Source of the DNA: Blastocatellia bacterium
GTDB lineage: Bacteria; Acidobacteriota; Blastocatellia; UBA7656
Direction: 5' to 3'
DNA length: 64,000 nt
Assembly (NCBI GenBank): GCA_035275065.1
Contig: DATENM010000054.1
Span: 1 to 64,000 of the forward strand
The notes beneath the pieces were generated by a model that did no database searches, was not told the origin of the DNA, and saw nothing but the letters and a program-made list of their open reading frames with translations. The translations under genes and the position numbers were made by a program. How positions within the stretch are numbered: position 1 is the first letter of the stretch; the number at the start of each line of letters is the position of its first letter. This document shows, in pieces, positions 36,097-45,004 of this stretch.

Positions 36097-39000
36097 ATGA
36101 GAAAGCGGTTCAACATTAGCGTCGTTGCGAGTCTGTGCATCAGTTTGATGGCCAGCCTGTGGCCGGCTTCTGCTGCTGAAATCAAACCGAGAAGTAACCT
36201 CGGAAGCCACCCTTCCACGATCAAAGAAGCCGGCGCAAGAAAGCTGGTGCCTACAGCCTACAGCAGAGCGAGCGGGCGTGAGAGAGCCGGCAAGCCGCAG
36301 TCATCGCCGGAAGGCCGGACGCAGACGCTGTTGCCTGATGGCCGCCTGTTGATCATCGGTGGAGAAGGGATTGATGGCCCGCTGGCATCAGCAGAAATCA
36401 AAGACCCGCGCGCCAATGAAGCTATTCCTCTTTCAGCACCGCTGCAATTCGCGCGCGCCTGGCATTCGGCAACGATGCTCCCGGACGGCAAGGTTTTTAT
36501 CAGCGGCGGGGTCGGCACAGATGGCAAGCTAGTAGAGACGGTTGAGCTCTTCGACCCGACGACACAACGGTTTGATCTTTTACCTGCGACGAGCTTGATT
36601 GCGCGGGCGCATCACACGGCCACCCTGTTGACCGATGGGCGGGTGCTCATCGCCGGCGGCCTGTCTAAGAACGGTAAAGCAACTAACAAGCTTGAATTAT
36701 GGGACTCGCAAACCGGGTCGGTTGAAACCTTGTCCGCGAAGCTCCTGAATGCACGCTATGGCCACACCGCGAGGCTGCTGGCCGATGGCAACGCCCTGCT
36801 ATGGAGCGGCTTCAACAGTGCTGGCACGCCGCTGCAAAATGGCGAGCTATTCATGGCCGGCGACAGAGCCAAAGGCGTCACGGCGAACCGGGCCGCGAGT
36901 CATGCGGCGCGCATTGTCGCCGTTGATGCGCTGCCGGAATCTTCTAGCAATGACACGCCGCGCCTCGCCGCCTCATTGCCTGAGAATGGCGCTGCGGATG
37001 TGGCGCTCGATACGCGCATCGCTTTGCGCTTCTCGAAAGCACTACGAGTCGAGACCGTGAACGCCACTACGGTCACCCTTTCATCGCCGAGCGGCGCGGT
37101 CTCTGCGAAGATCATCCCGGCAGAAGGCGGGATGCTTGCCTTTGTGACTCCTGAAGCGCCGCTGCTGCCGGCCACGCTTTACACCCTGTCGATCAACGGC
37201 GCTACCGACAGCGCCGGCTCGCCGATCCAGCCCGTGTCCATACAGTTCGCCGCGGCGGCAGAGGAGAGGCCGCGCGATCACGTCTGGGTTCCGGGGGAAG
37301 CGGCTTTAAATGGCGATTGGACCAGCCACTACCCGCGTTCCAGTTGGCAAGACCTGCCGGCGTTTCAAGCGCCCACCGGGACCGGCATCACCGCGCTGTC
37401 GGGCCAGGTGCTGCGACTGGATGGCTGGCCGCTTGAGAAGGTGATCCTGCGGCTCGGCAACCAGACGACGACGACCGATCACACGGGGCGATTTATCCTG
37501 ACGGGCGTGGCCGCCGGACGCGGCACGCTGATCGTCGACTGCCGCCCGGCCAGCACGCCTAAGGAGACCTATGGCTTCTTCATGATCGCCGTCGACGTGC
37601 CCAAGAGCGGCGTCACGAACGTCCTGCCCTATACGATCTGGATGCCGGCGCTCGACACCAAGCACGCGATTCACGTCCCGTCGCCGATTAAGAAAGAACT
37701 GGTCGCCGCCACGCCGCTGCTGCCGGGGCTTGAAGTACATATCCCGCCGAAGACGGTGCTGCGCGATGTCGACGGGCAGGTGGCGAGCTCGTTCACAATC
37801 ACCCCGATTCCTCTGGATCGCGGCCCCTTCCCCGGGCCCGTAGGTGTGAAGTTCCCGATGTTCTTCACCCTGCAACTGGGCGGCACGACGGTCAGGGCCG
37901 AGGATGGCACGCTCAGTTCGGGGATGCGGCTGGTCTTTCCGAATTATGGCAAAGTGCCGGCGGGCACGCGCATTGACTTCTGGGGCTACGCGGCAGACGG
38001 AGTTGGCTGGTACACCTATGGCAAGGGCACGGTGAGCGCCGACGGCAAGCAGATCGTGCCCGACGCGGGGGTGACGATTCACCTGTTCACCTGCGCTTCA
38101 ATCGGCGACCCGAATGAGCCGGATGGCCCGGTGCCAGGAGGTTCCCCTCTGGACGGTGATCCGGTTGACTTAGGTAGTGGGCTTTTTGTCTATACCCAGA
38201 CTGACCTCGTATTGCCGGACATCATTCCCATCTCACTGACCCGTGTGTATCGTCCGAATGATCCGAAGTGGCGACCGTTCGGCAGCGGCACCCGCCACCC
38301 TTACGAGATGTTCCTGGTCGGTGACCAGACTAGCTATAGCTATGCGCAAGTCATCTTGCCGGATGGCGGCAAGGTCCGCTTCGACCGGGTATCTGCTGGG
38401 AGTGGCCCCGACGGTGCCATTATGGAGGCAACAACCACGCCCACAGCGTTTTATAAAGCTCTACTGACCTTCTATGGCGGGGCGCTGCCGCACTGGGACA
38501 TCAAGCTGAGAGATGGCTCCGTCTACCGCTTCACCGCGGATGGCAGAGAGGTATCGCCGCTTGAGGCAATTATCGACCGCAATGGCAATAAGCTGTCGGT
38601 TGTGCGCATCAACGACTTCAACGGCATCTTACAGGGCCACAGGGTCAGCAGATTGGTAACACCTAATGGCCGGTGGGTAGAGTTCACATACGACGCCAAT
38701 TACCACATCACACAAGCCAAAGACAATATCGGCAGGACGGTCAGCTATACGTATGATGCAAACGGCAGGTTAACACAGGTGACCAATGCCAACGGCGGTG
38801 TGACGCAATACACCTATGACGGCGCAAACCGAATATTAACTATCCGGGACGCACGAGGGACGCTCTATCTCACCAATGAATACGACACAAACGGAAGGGT
38901 AAGCAAGCAGACGCAGGCGGACGGCACAACGTACCAGTTCGCCTACACACTTGATGCCAATGGCAGAGTCACGCAAACCGATGTTACCGATCCGCGCGGC

Positions 39001-41979
39001 AATATCCGGCGTGTGACATTCAACTCCGGCGGTTATATTCTCAGCGAAACCTATGCGCTGGGCAAATCGGAACAGCAGACTTACAACTTCGAGTGGCAGA
39101 CGGGGACCAACCTGCTCTTGAGCTTGACGGATGCGCTCGGGCGACGTACTTCTGTCGCTTACGACTCGGCAGGCAATGTAACGAGCTTTACACGGCTGGC
39201 CGGGACTGCGGAAGCGGTGACGACCTCTTTTACTTACGAACCCACTTTCAACCAAGTAGCCAGCGTGACTGACCCGCTCAATCACACGAGTAACTTTGCT
39301 TATGACAGCAATGGCAATTTAACCAGTGTTACAGACCCGCTCAGTAATCAGGCGACCTACACGTACAACGCTGTCGGGCAGGTGCTGAGCTTGACTAATG
39401 CCGAGGGAAAGACCTGGACGTTTGACTACAACGGTGCTGACCTGGTTCGCATAACCAACCCATTAGGAAATAGCATCACTCAGTTTGTGGATGCGGCGGG
39501 CCGCGTACTGAGTGTGAGCAATGCGGTAGGGCATACCGTCAGGCTCGAGTACGACGCTCTCAATCGGGTAGTGCAGGCAATAGACCCGTCGCAAGGCAGC
39601 ACCAGTCTCAGTTACGACGGGAACAGCAACCTGCTGAGCGTGACCGATCCTCGCAACAACGTCATTAGCTACGTCTACAATAACCTGGATCAGAGCACGA
39701 CGCGCACCGACGCGCTCTCGCACAATGATAGCTACCTCTACGACGAAGTAGGAAATCTGCGCCAGGCCACTGACCGCAAAGGGCAGGTCACCACTTATAC
39801 CTATGATGCGTTGGGCCGATTGAAACTGGTGACGTTCGCCGACTCAACGACCATCAGTTACACCTACGATGCCGGGAACCGTCTGACGCAGGTGGTTGAC
39901 TCGGCGTCCGGCACGATCACCTATGGGTACGACAACCGCGACCATTTGACCAGCGAGGCCTCATCACGAGGTACGGTGAGCTACACCTACGATGCAGCCG
40001 GGCGGCTGGCGACGATGAGCGTGCCGGGGCAGGCGACGGTCAATTACACTTACGACAATGCCAGCCGGCTGACGCAGATTCAGCAAGGCACTGCGACCGT
40101 GACCATGAGTTATGACCACATCGGTCGTCTGACCTCACAGACGCAACCGAACGGCGTAACCAACGAGTACAGCTATGATGGGGCCTCGCATCTGACCGGC
40201 ATCACCTACAAAAAGGGCGCGACGACGCTAGGTAATTTGACTTACGGTTATGACGCAGCAGGCCGGAAGACCCGCACCGGCGGCAGTTTCGCGCATACAG
40301 ATTTGCCACAGGCGGTGACTTCAACCGCATACAACAACGCCAATCAGCAGACGGGCTTTAGCGGACAGACGCTGACTTACGATTTAAACGGTAATCTGAC
40401 GAGCGATGGTGTCAACACCTATGGCTGGAATGCCAGAGATCAATTGGTTTCCGTTAGCGGGCCGGGGCTGAGTGCCAGCTTTAGTTACGATGCGGTAGGC
40501 CAACGGGTGAGTAAGACGGTCAATGGCACGACCACGAGCCTGCTCTACAGCGGCGGCAATATCGTGCAGGAGCAGACTGGCGGCGCGGCCAGCGCCAACG
40601 TCCTGACCGGCGGCACGGATCACTTTTTCAGCCGCAGCGATGCATCGGGGACAACCAGTCCGCTGGTCGATGCGCTCGGCTCGCCCATCGCCCTGACCGA
40701 TTCAAATGGCGTGGTGCAGACCAGCTACAGTTACGAGCCGTTCGGCAAGACGACGGCGAGTGGCACGGCCTCCAGCAACCCGACACAATACACCGGCAGG
40801 GAGAATGACGGCACCGGGCTTTATTACTACCGGGCACGCTACTACTCGCCTTCCTTGCAGCGCTTCATCAGCGAAGACCCGATTGGCCTAGCTGGCGGCA
40901 TTAACATCTACGCCTATGCCTATAACAATCCCATCAACTTCAGTGATCCGTCGGGGCTGAGTCCCTTTGACGGCAGTCCCTTCGGCGATTTCGTTCATGG
41001 GTTCAGTGATGCAACCAACCCGTTCCCCCACATACCGAGTCCCACAGGCATCGTCGACGGTCACGTCATTCCAGACGTAGATGATATATTCGGCCCGGCC
41101 AATCGCAACTCGATCTGTTACAAGCTGGGCTTTGCCGCGGGCGTTGGCGCGATGATCGCTGCAACCGTAGCAGACCCGATACTGGGAATGGAAGAAGAGC
41201 TGGGCGGGGCCGAAGGTGCGGCCGCCAGAGAAGCCGAACGTGAAGCGGGAAATGGCTCGAAAACCCCCTGCTTCGTGGCAGGGACATTGGTTTTGACCGC
41301 GACTGGCTACAAACCAATAGAGCAAATCGCTGCCGGCGAGCAGGTGATCTCAACTGATCCCGTCCAAGCCGTCACGGCGACTCAGACTGTCAGCCGCACG
41401 TTCGCGCGCGCAGCGGCGGAAGTCGTTGACCTTCGTGTCGGCGGCATTACCATCACCGCGACGCCGGAACACCCTTTCTGGGTAGAAGGGCGAGGCTGGA
41501 CGGCAGCCGGCGAGTTGGCGCGCGGGGCAAAGCTGCGGACGAAGGATGGCGGCATTGTTGAGGTTGAATCTGTAACCAGGCGGCAGGGTGAGTTCGCCGT
41601 CTACAATCTGGAAGTCGCCAGCATCCACAGCTACTATGTTTCCCAGCTTGGTATCCTCGTCCATAATCAGTGTGGCGGGAACACCCCTAAGCCTACAAAA
41701 GATGGAGGTAGATTTACTGAGCCCGATCTGCCACCTAAAAATATCGCCGACGGGGACGGTGTCAATATTTCTCATAACTATCGCAGCGGCGATCATGGTC
41801 CCCCACATGCGCATGTTAGTGGTGAAGGGCCAAATACAAGGATAGGCCAAAATGGAAAGCCTCTTGCTGGAGATCCAGAACTAAGCCCTACTCAAAGGCG
41901 TGTTGTCGATGCCAATAGGAGTGTGATTCGAAAAGCCATCAGAAAAATAGGCCGATGGTATTGGTACAATCAGCCGTGA
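36097..41979 (+). CDS. Secreted Kelch/RHS/HINT polymorphic toxin with DUF4160-like tip
   Basis: A 1960-residue protein with a signal peptide (cut near ASA-AEI). Kelch-type repeats (about 70-270: TATLLTDGRVLIAGG), a Big_5 Ig-like domain (about 295-385) and a regulatory beta domain are followed by a DUF6531-like entry near 688 (DLGSGLFVYTQTDLVL). YD repeats continue to an RHS core ending SDPSGL near 1625. A HINT self-cleaving domain spans about 1725-1860: Cys1725 in CFVAGT, TPEHPFWVEG, and HSYYVSQLGILVHNQ at the end. The last 95 residues carry DHGPPHAHV and a G-rich strand pattern like DUF4160. HINT would release this tip. The immunity candidate is at 42242. Confidence 0.85.
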   Translation: MRKRFNISVVASLCISLMASLWPASAAEIKPRSNLGSHPSTIKEAGARKLVPTAYSRASGRERAGKPQSSPEGRTQTLLPDGRLLIIGGEGIDGPLASAEIKDPRANEAIPLSAPLQFARAWHSATMLPDGKVFISGGVGTDGKLVETVELFDPTTQRFDLLPATSLIARAHHTATLLTDGRVLIAGGLSKNGKATNKLELWDSQTGSVETLSAKLLNARYGHTARLLADGNALLWSGFNSAGTPLQNGELFMAGDRAKGVTANRAASHAARIVAVDALPESSSNDTPRLAASLPENGAADVALDTRIALRFSKALRVETVNATTVTLSSPSGAVSAKIIPAEGGMLAFVTPEAPLLPATLYTLSINGATDSAGSPIQPVSIQFAAAAEERPRDHVWVPGEAALNGDWTSHYPRSSWQDLPAFQAPTGTGITALSGQVLRLDGWPLEKVILRLGNQTTTTDHTGRFILTGVAAGRGTLIVDCRPASTPKETYGFFMIAVDVPKSGVTNVLPYTIWMPALDTKHAIHVPSPIKKELVAATPLLPGLEVHIPPKTVLRDVDGQVASSFTITPIPLDRGPFPGPVGVKFPMFFTLQLGGTTVRAEDGTLSSGMRLVFPNYGKVPAGTRIDFWGYAADGVGWYTYGKGTVSADGKQIVPDAGVTIHLFTCASIGDPNEPDGPVPGGSPLDGDPVDLGSGLFVYTQTDLVLPDIIPISLTRVYRPNDPKWRPFGSGTRHPYEMFLVGDQTSYSYAQVILPDGGKVRFDRVSAGSGPDGAIMEATTTPTAFYKALLTFYGGALPHWDIKLRDGSVYRFTADGREVSPLEAIIDRNGNKLSVVRINDFNGILQGHRVSRLVTPNGRWVEFTYDANYHITQAKDNIGRTVSYTYDANGRLTQVTNANGGVTQYTYDGANRILTIRDARGTLYLTNEYDTNGRVSKQTQADGTTYQFAYTLDANGRVTQTDVTDPRGNIRRVTFNSGGYILSETYALGKSEQQTYNFEWQTGTNLLLSLTDALGRRTSVAYDSAGNVTSFTRLAGTAEAVTTSFTYEPTFNQVASVTDPLNHTSNFAYDSNGNLTSVTDPLSNQATYTYNAVGQVLSLTNAEGKTWTFDYNGADLVRITNPLGNSITQFVDAAGRVLSVSNAVGHTVRLEYDALNRVVQAIDPSQGSTSLSYDGNSNLLSVTDPRNNVISYVYNNLDQSTTRTDALSHNDSYLYDEVGNLRQATDRKGQVTTYTYDALGRLKLVTFADSTTISYTYDAGNRLTQVVDSASGTITYGYDNRDHLTSEASSRGTVSYTYDAAGRLATMSVPGQATVNYTYDNASRLTQIQQGTATVTMSYDHIGRLTSQTQPNGVTNEYSYDGASHLTGITYKKGATTLGNLTYGYDAAGRKTRTGGSFAHTDLPQAVTSTAYNNANQQTGFSGQTLTYDLNGNLTSDGVNTYGWNARDQLVSVSGPGLSASFSYDAVGQRVSKTVNGTTTSLLYSGGNIVQEQTGGAASANVLTGGTDHFFSRSDASGTTSPLVDALGSPIALTDSNGVVQTSYSYEPFGKTTASGTASSNPTQYTGRENDGTGLYYYRARYYSPSLQRFISEDPIGLAGGINIYAYAYNNPINFSDPSGLSPFDGSPFGDFVHGFSDATNPFPHIPSPTGIVDGHVIPDVDDIFGPANRNSICYKLGFAAGVGAMIAATVADPILGMEEELGGAEGAAAREAEREAGNGSKTPCFVAGTLVLTATGYKPIEQIAAGEQVISTDPVQAVTATQTVSRTFARAAAEVVDLRVGGITITATPEHPFWVEGRGWTAAGELARGAKLRTKDGGIVEVESVTRRQGEFAVYNLEVASIHSYYVSQLGILVHNQCGGNTPKPTKDGGRFTEPDLPPKNIADGDGVNISHNYRSGDHGPPHAHVSGEGPNTRIGQNGKPLAGDPELSPTQRRVVDANRSVIRKAIRKIGRWYWYNQP

Positions 41980-42241
41980 GACTATAATGATCGCTCAAAG
42001 TCACAATGGCTGAGATTGGTATGCTTCATAATGAGAAAGTATGCCCTTCGGATCAATCTCATTATCAAGTCTTAAAGCCCAATCAGATAAGTGATTTGTC
42101 AACCGGGGGACTTCCTGCTCACTGGTTGGCGAACGTAGTTTGATGGGCGGATCTCGCCAACTGGGCTTTTATGCTTGTGTTTGAGTTTAGATTTCATAAA
42201 CTGCCTCATGGCGGAATGAGATGCGTTAACGGGGAAAGCAG

Positions 42242-42628
42242 ATGAAGGAAGAAGAAATCGTAATGATCTTTCAATTCAGTAAGAAATGGAGCGAATTAGG
42301 CATTATTACTCCAGATGTACTGAAAGAATTGGAAAGGGAATATGCAAAAGGTGAAGACCCTTATCCAGAGCATTATCGCTGGCGGGCTTTCCAGAGTTTT
42401 ATGCAAAGAAATGCAAATTTTGATGATAATATCGCGAAGGCTCTTTATAAACTGGGAGAAGATGATTTAGACAGCAGCCTGGGTGGTGCTATTATGGTGG
42501 CTATACTAAAAAGGAAGGACTGTCCTTTAGATTTATTGGAAGAAGCGGCACATTCAACGAAGAGATTTCTCGCTAAGACCGCTTTGCAACAGCTCTCAAA
42601 AAGAAAGCTTTCAGAGGATCATTCATAA
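42242..42628 (+). CDS. Putative immunity protein for the HINT-toxin gene
   Basis: A 128-residue acidic, helical, cytosolic protein (no signal peptide), 262 bases after the toxin stop. The ATG is preceded by GGGGAAAGC. Helices such as YRWRAFQSFMQRNANF, IAKALYKLGEDDLDS and FLAKTALQQLS suggest a short HEAT-like solenoid. It is AT-rich compared with the toxin. The position directly behind an RHS toxin is the standard place for an immunity gene. The match is by position; I do not recognise the family. Confidence 0.55.
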   Translation: MKEEEIVMIFQFSKKWSELGIITPDVLKELEREYAKGEDPYPEHYRWRAFQSFMQRNANFDDNIAKALYKLGEDDLDSSLGGAIMVAILKRKDCPLDLLEEAAHSTKRFLAKTALQQLSKRKLSEDHS

Positions 42629-42636
42629 AACGCCAG

Positions 42637-42731
42637 CACGGGGCTTTATTACTAACGGGCACACTACTACTCGCCTTCCTTGCGGCGCTTCATCAGCGCA
42701 GACCCAATCAGACTATCTGGCGGCGTCAACC
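42637..42731 (+). pseudogene. Orphan RHS core fragment
   Basis: Near-identical at DNA level to the RHS core of the gene upstream (around 40813-40908): it reads GGGCTTTATTACTA, CACTACTACTCGCCTTCCTTG and CTTCATCAGCG, but in a frame with stops. It is the edge of a displaced toxin tip cassette that has lost its frame. Confidence 0.8.
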
Positions 42732-42790
42732 GTCCGCGTGGATATCCCGGCCCGTTGCCAAAGCGTAAGTTCTGGCGATAGGAGGACACA

Positions 42791-42937
42791 ATGTTACTTA
42801 CAGTTGAATATGATCCCAAAGGTGTGGTTGAGATTCATTGCGACAAAGAGGGATTGGATTTATTAGCTACAAAGCTAGAGGCTCTAAGGGCGCATGGCGG
42901 GCACGAACATTTTATGATGAGTAAAATAACTGAATGA
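42791..42937 (+). CDS. Imm32-like small immunity protein, shortened
   Basis: A 48-residue protein behind GGAGG 5 bases upstream of ATG. The sequence includes VEIHCDKEGLDLLATKLEAL followed by HGGHEHFMM, the pattern of immunity protein family Imm32 (D-EGL--L---L--L, then H-H). The typical end with a Gly/Leu-rich strand is missing, so it may be truncated. It follows an orphan RHS core fragment, as expected for an immunity gene left behind when its toxin tip was displaced. Confidence 0.6.
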   Translation: MLLTVEYDPKGVVEIHCDKEGLDLLATKLEALRAHGGHEHFMMSKITE

Positions 42938-43022
42938 GCGATTGTTTGAAGTGTACTGATTGCGCTGACACACGTCGGCATCAGAGTGCTTAGCGCCTCA
43001 CGTGCGGCAATGGGTGCGGAGG

Positions 43023-43547
43023 CTAATTGTTGTCCATTCGCGGCGAAGTGGGACGCATTTCTTTGACGGTCGAGCAATGATCATGAACAAACAACCAGCT
43101 CGAGCCATTTCGCTTGAAGATCGATGTGCATTTCTTATTACGTGTAGTTAGCTCTCCCGCCAACCCATATTTCAACGTCATGTCATAGCTGGCCCAAGCG
43201 GCACTCCCGGTCACATCAACGGAGATGTTGCTGTATTGAACGAATAATATTAAGGGCTTCCCGAGCTTGAGTTGCTCCAGGATTATTTTAAGGTTCTGCC
43301 TTATATTAGCTAATGTTCCTATCTCTCCATCCCTTATCTCGAAGAATTCTGGCGCATAAAACCGCAGATTGCCTTCAACGTCATGAGTGCGGTGGAAGTT
43401 ATTTGCAGCCTGTGCTTCATCATTGAGAACTTTCCTAATCTCTTCTTTTTCCTGTTCAACAGAAACCGCTCGTTGTTGGGCAAAACTCATACCGACGTTT
43501 GCGAACACGAAAGAATAAGCGAAAACCATAACAAGAACTCTTTTCAT
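43023..43547 (-). CDS. Exported SnoaL/DUF4440-like protein
   Basis: A 174-residue protein with a signal peptide (MKRVLVMVFAYSF, cut near SFA-QQ) and a domain with the NTF2-like fold: an N-terminal helix (EEIRKVLNDEAQAANN), then strands ending in SSWLFVHDHCS. An AGGTGA site lies before the ATG at 43547. Such exported SnoaL-like proteins are common in Acidobacteriota; ligand or enzyme role is unknown. It stands alone on the minus strand amid RHS debris. Confidence 0.7.
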   Translation of the reverse strand: MKRVLVMVFAYSFVFANVGMSFAQQRAVSVEQEKEEIRKVLNDEAQAANNFHRTHDVEGNLRFYAPEFFEIRDGEIGTLANIRQNLKIILEQLKLGKPLILFVQYSNISVDVTGSAAWASYDMTLKYGLAGELTTRNKKCTSIFKRNGSSWLFVHDHCSTVKEMRPTSPRMDNN

Positions 43548-43925
43548 AATTCACCTGAATAATGGATCATGACTTAAAGGGGCAGGCTGTTAGACGTGGC
43601 GACGGATGCTGTTGACCATTCCGCGCACCTATACTTTTCGGTGGGTGCAGGATGTGTTTACCGGGCAAATTTGAAGAGCCCCACATGAGTTATTTGCCTA
43701 AATAAAGATATGGCTTCCTTAATATGCCATCCTCATTTGATCGTGATGAACCCCACCCTAGTTACGGAGCCTTTGTAATGCACACGGCTTTGGCTTTCAA
43801 GTGTTTTCTTATCGCTATAGGCCGTCCCTGAGAAAAGCTTCTGGTAGAGTGATGGCTATTTAAGCCAAGAATCTGATGCGTCATGACGGCGCACATCGCT
43901 GATGCTGGCAAGTAGAGTGGTGACG
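43548..43925. other. Intergenic DNA between SnoaL-like gene and RHS remnant
   Basis: About 380 bases with no gene that I can support. Short reverse frames have no ribosome sites or recognisable product. The promoter of the SnoaL-like gene should lie in the first part. Confidence 0.4.
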
Positions 43926-44276
43926 GTCTGCGGCTACGACGACGCCTCACGCCTTGTTGGCCTCACCTACAGAAAAGGCGCGACAACGCTCGGCAACCTC
44001 ACCTACAGCCATGATGCCGCGGCCGGTTGGTCAAGACCGGCGGCAGCTTCGCCCGCACCAACCTGCCGCAGGCGGTGAGCACGACCAGCTATAATGCCGC
44101 CAACCATCAGACGGCGTTCGGCTCTCAGACCCTGACCTATGATCTGAATGGCAACCTGACCAGCGATGGGGTGAACACCTACACCTGGAACGCGCGCGAT
44201 CAGCTGGTGGCGATCAGCGGGCCGGGCCTCAGCGATGGCACTCTCCTTCATGTCTTATGAGCCGCTTCGTCGAAAA
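43926..44276 (+). pseudogene. Decayed RHS repeat segment
   Basis: It is strongly similar to residues around 1370-1460 of the Kelch/RHS/HINT protein: YDDASRLVGLTYRKGATTL, LTYDLNGNLTSDGVNTY, WNARDQL. A one-base deletion near 44020 (GCCGCG-GCCGG) shifts the frame, and an internal deletion joins GPGLS to a piece resembling SYEPFG. It has no start or end. It is the relic of a second RHS gene, part of the same tip-recycling area. Confidence 0.8.
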
Positions 44277-44474
44277 AATTGCGCGGCTGAGAGGTCTTTT
44301 TGGAATTTTTTCAGGCGAACACCGGGGAGGAATAGGAGACGACCGTCTTATGGCGACAACCTAAGTTTCAGCGCCCGTTGCGGGCCGGGCGAATAGCCGT
44401 GACAGGTGACCGAGACCGCCTTCAATTGCGAGGCGCGGCACGGCGGGCTATGCTACCGGAATAGGAGAAACGCG

Positions 44475-44852
44475 ATGATTCATTCGGAAGGGTTCTTGAA
44501 GATCGTCAACGACGCCAAGTCGCGCGTCAAAGAAACGACGCCCGAAGCGGTGCGCCGCCGTCAGCAGGCGGGCGAGTCGTTTCACCTGGTTGACGTGCGC
44601 GAAGACAACGAATGGCAGGCCGGCCGCGCCGCCGGCGCCGTGCATCTGGGCAAAGGCATCATCGAGCGCGACATCGAAGGCGCAATCCCTAATCACGACG
44701 CCGAGATCATTCTCTATTGCGGCGGCGGTTATCGCTCGGCGCTTGCGGCAGACGCCTTACAGCAGATGGGCTACACCAATGTCATCTCGATGGACGGCGG
44801 CTGGAAGCGCTGGAAAGAGCTGGGCTATCCGACCGAGGACCAGGGTCAATAA
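44475..44852 (+). CDS. Rhodanese-like domain protein
   Basis: A 125-residue single-domain rhodanese. It has the family start TPEAVRRRQ, then FHLVDVREDNEW, and an active-site loop CGGGYRSALAA with the catalytic Cys. AGGAGA lies 6 bases before the ATG at 44475. It is likely a cytosolic sulfur carrier (persulfide on Cys). It is not linked to the Dnd island by position, 29 kb away, so a role in phosphorothioation is unlikely. Confidence 0.88.
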   Translation: MIHSEGFLKIVNDAKSRVKETTPEAVRRRQQAGESFHLVDVREDNEWQAGRAAGAVHLGKGIIERDIEGAIPNHDAEIILYCGGGYRSALAADALQQMGYTNVISMDGGWKRWKELGYPTEDQGQ

Positions 44853-45004
44853 GTATTCTGTCGGTGGTGCAGGACACTGATCACCCACCGCCTTGCGCAA
44901 AAGAGCATTACCTTATTACTATGCCTCGGCAAGAGTGAGGCTCATGGCTCGCTCTGCGCCGCCTCAAGCCAAGCCGCAACATATCTCGGTCAGGTCAGCG
45001 CCTT

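Noticed and set aside
44475..44852. Rhodanese as a sulfur donor for the Dnd system
   Set aside because: It lies 29 kb from the island among unrelated genes, and dndA is already present.
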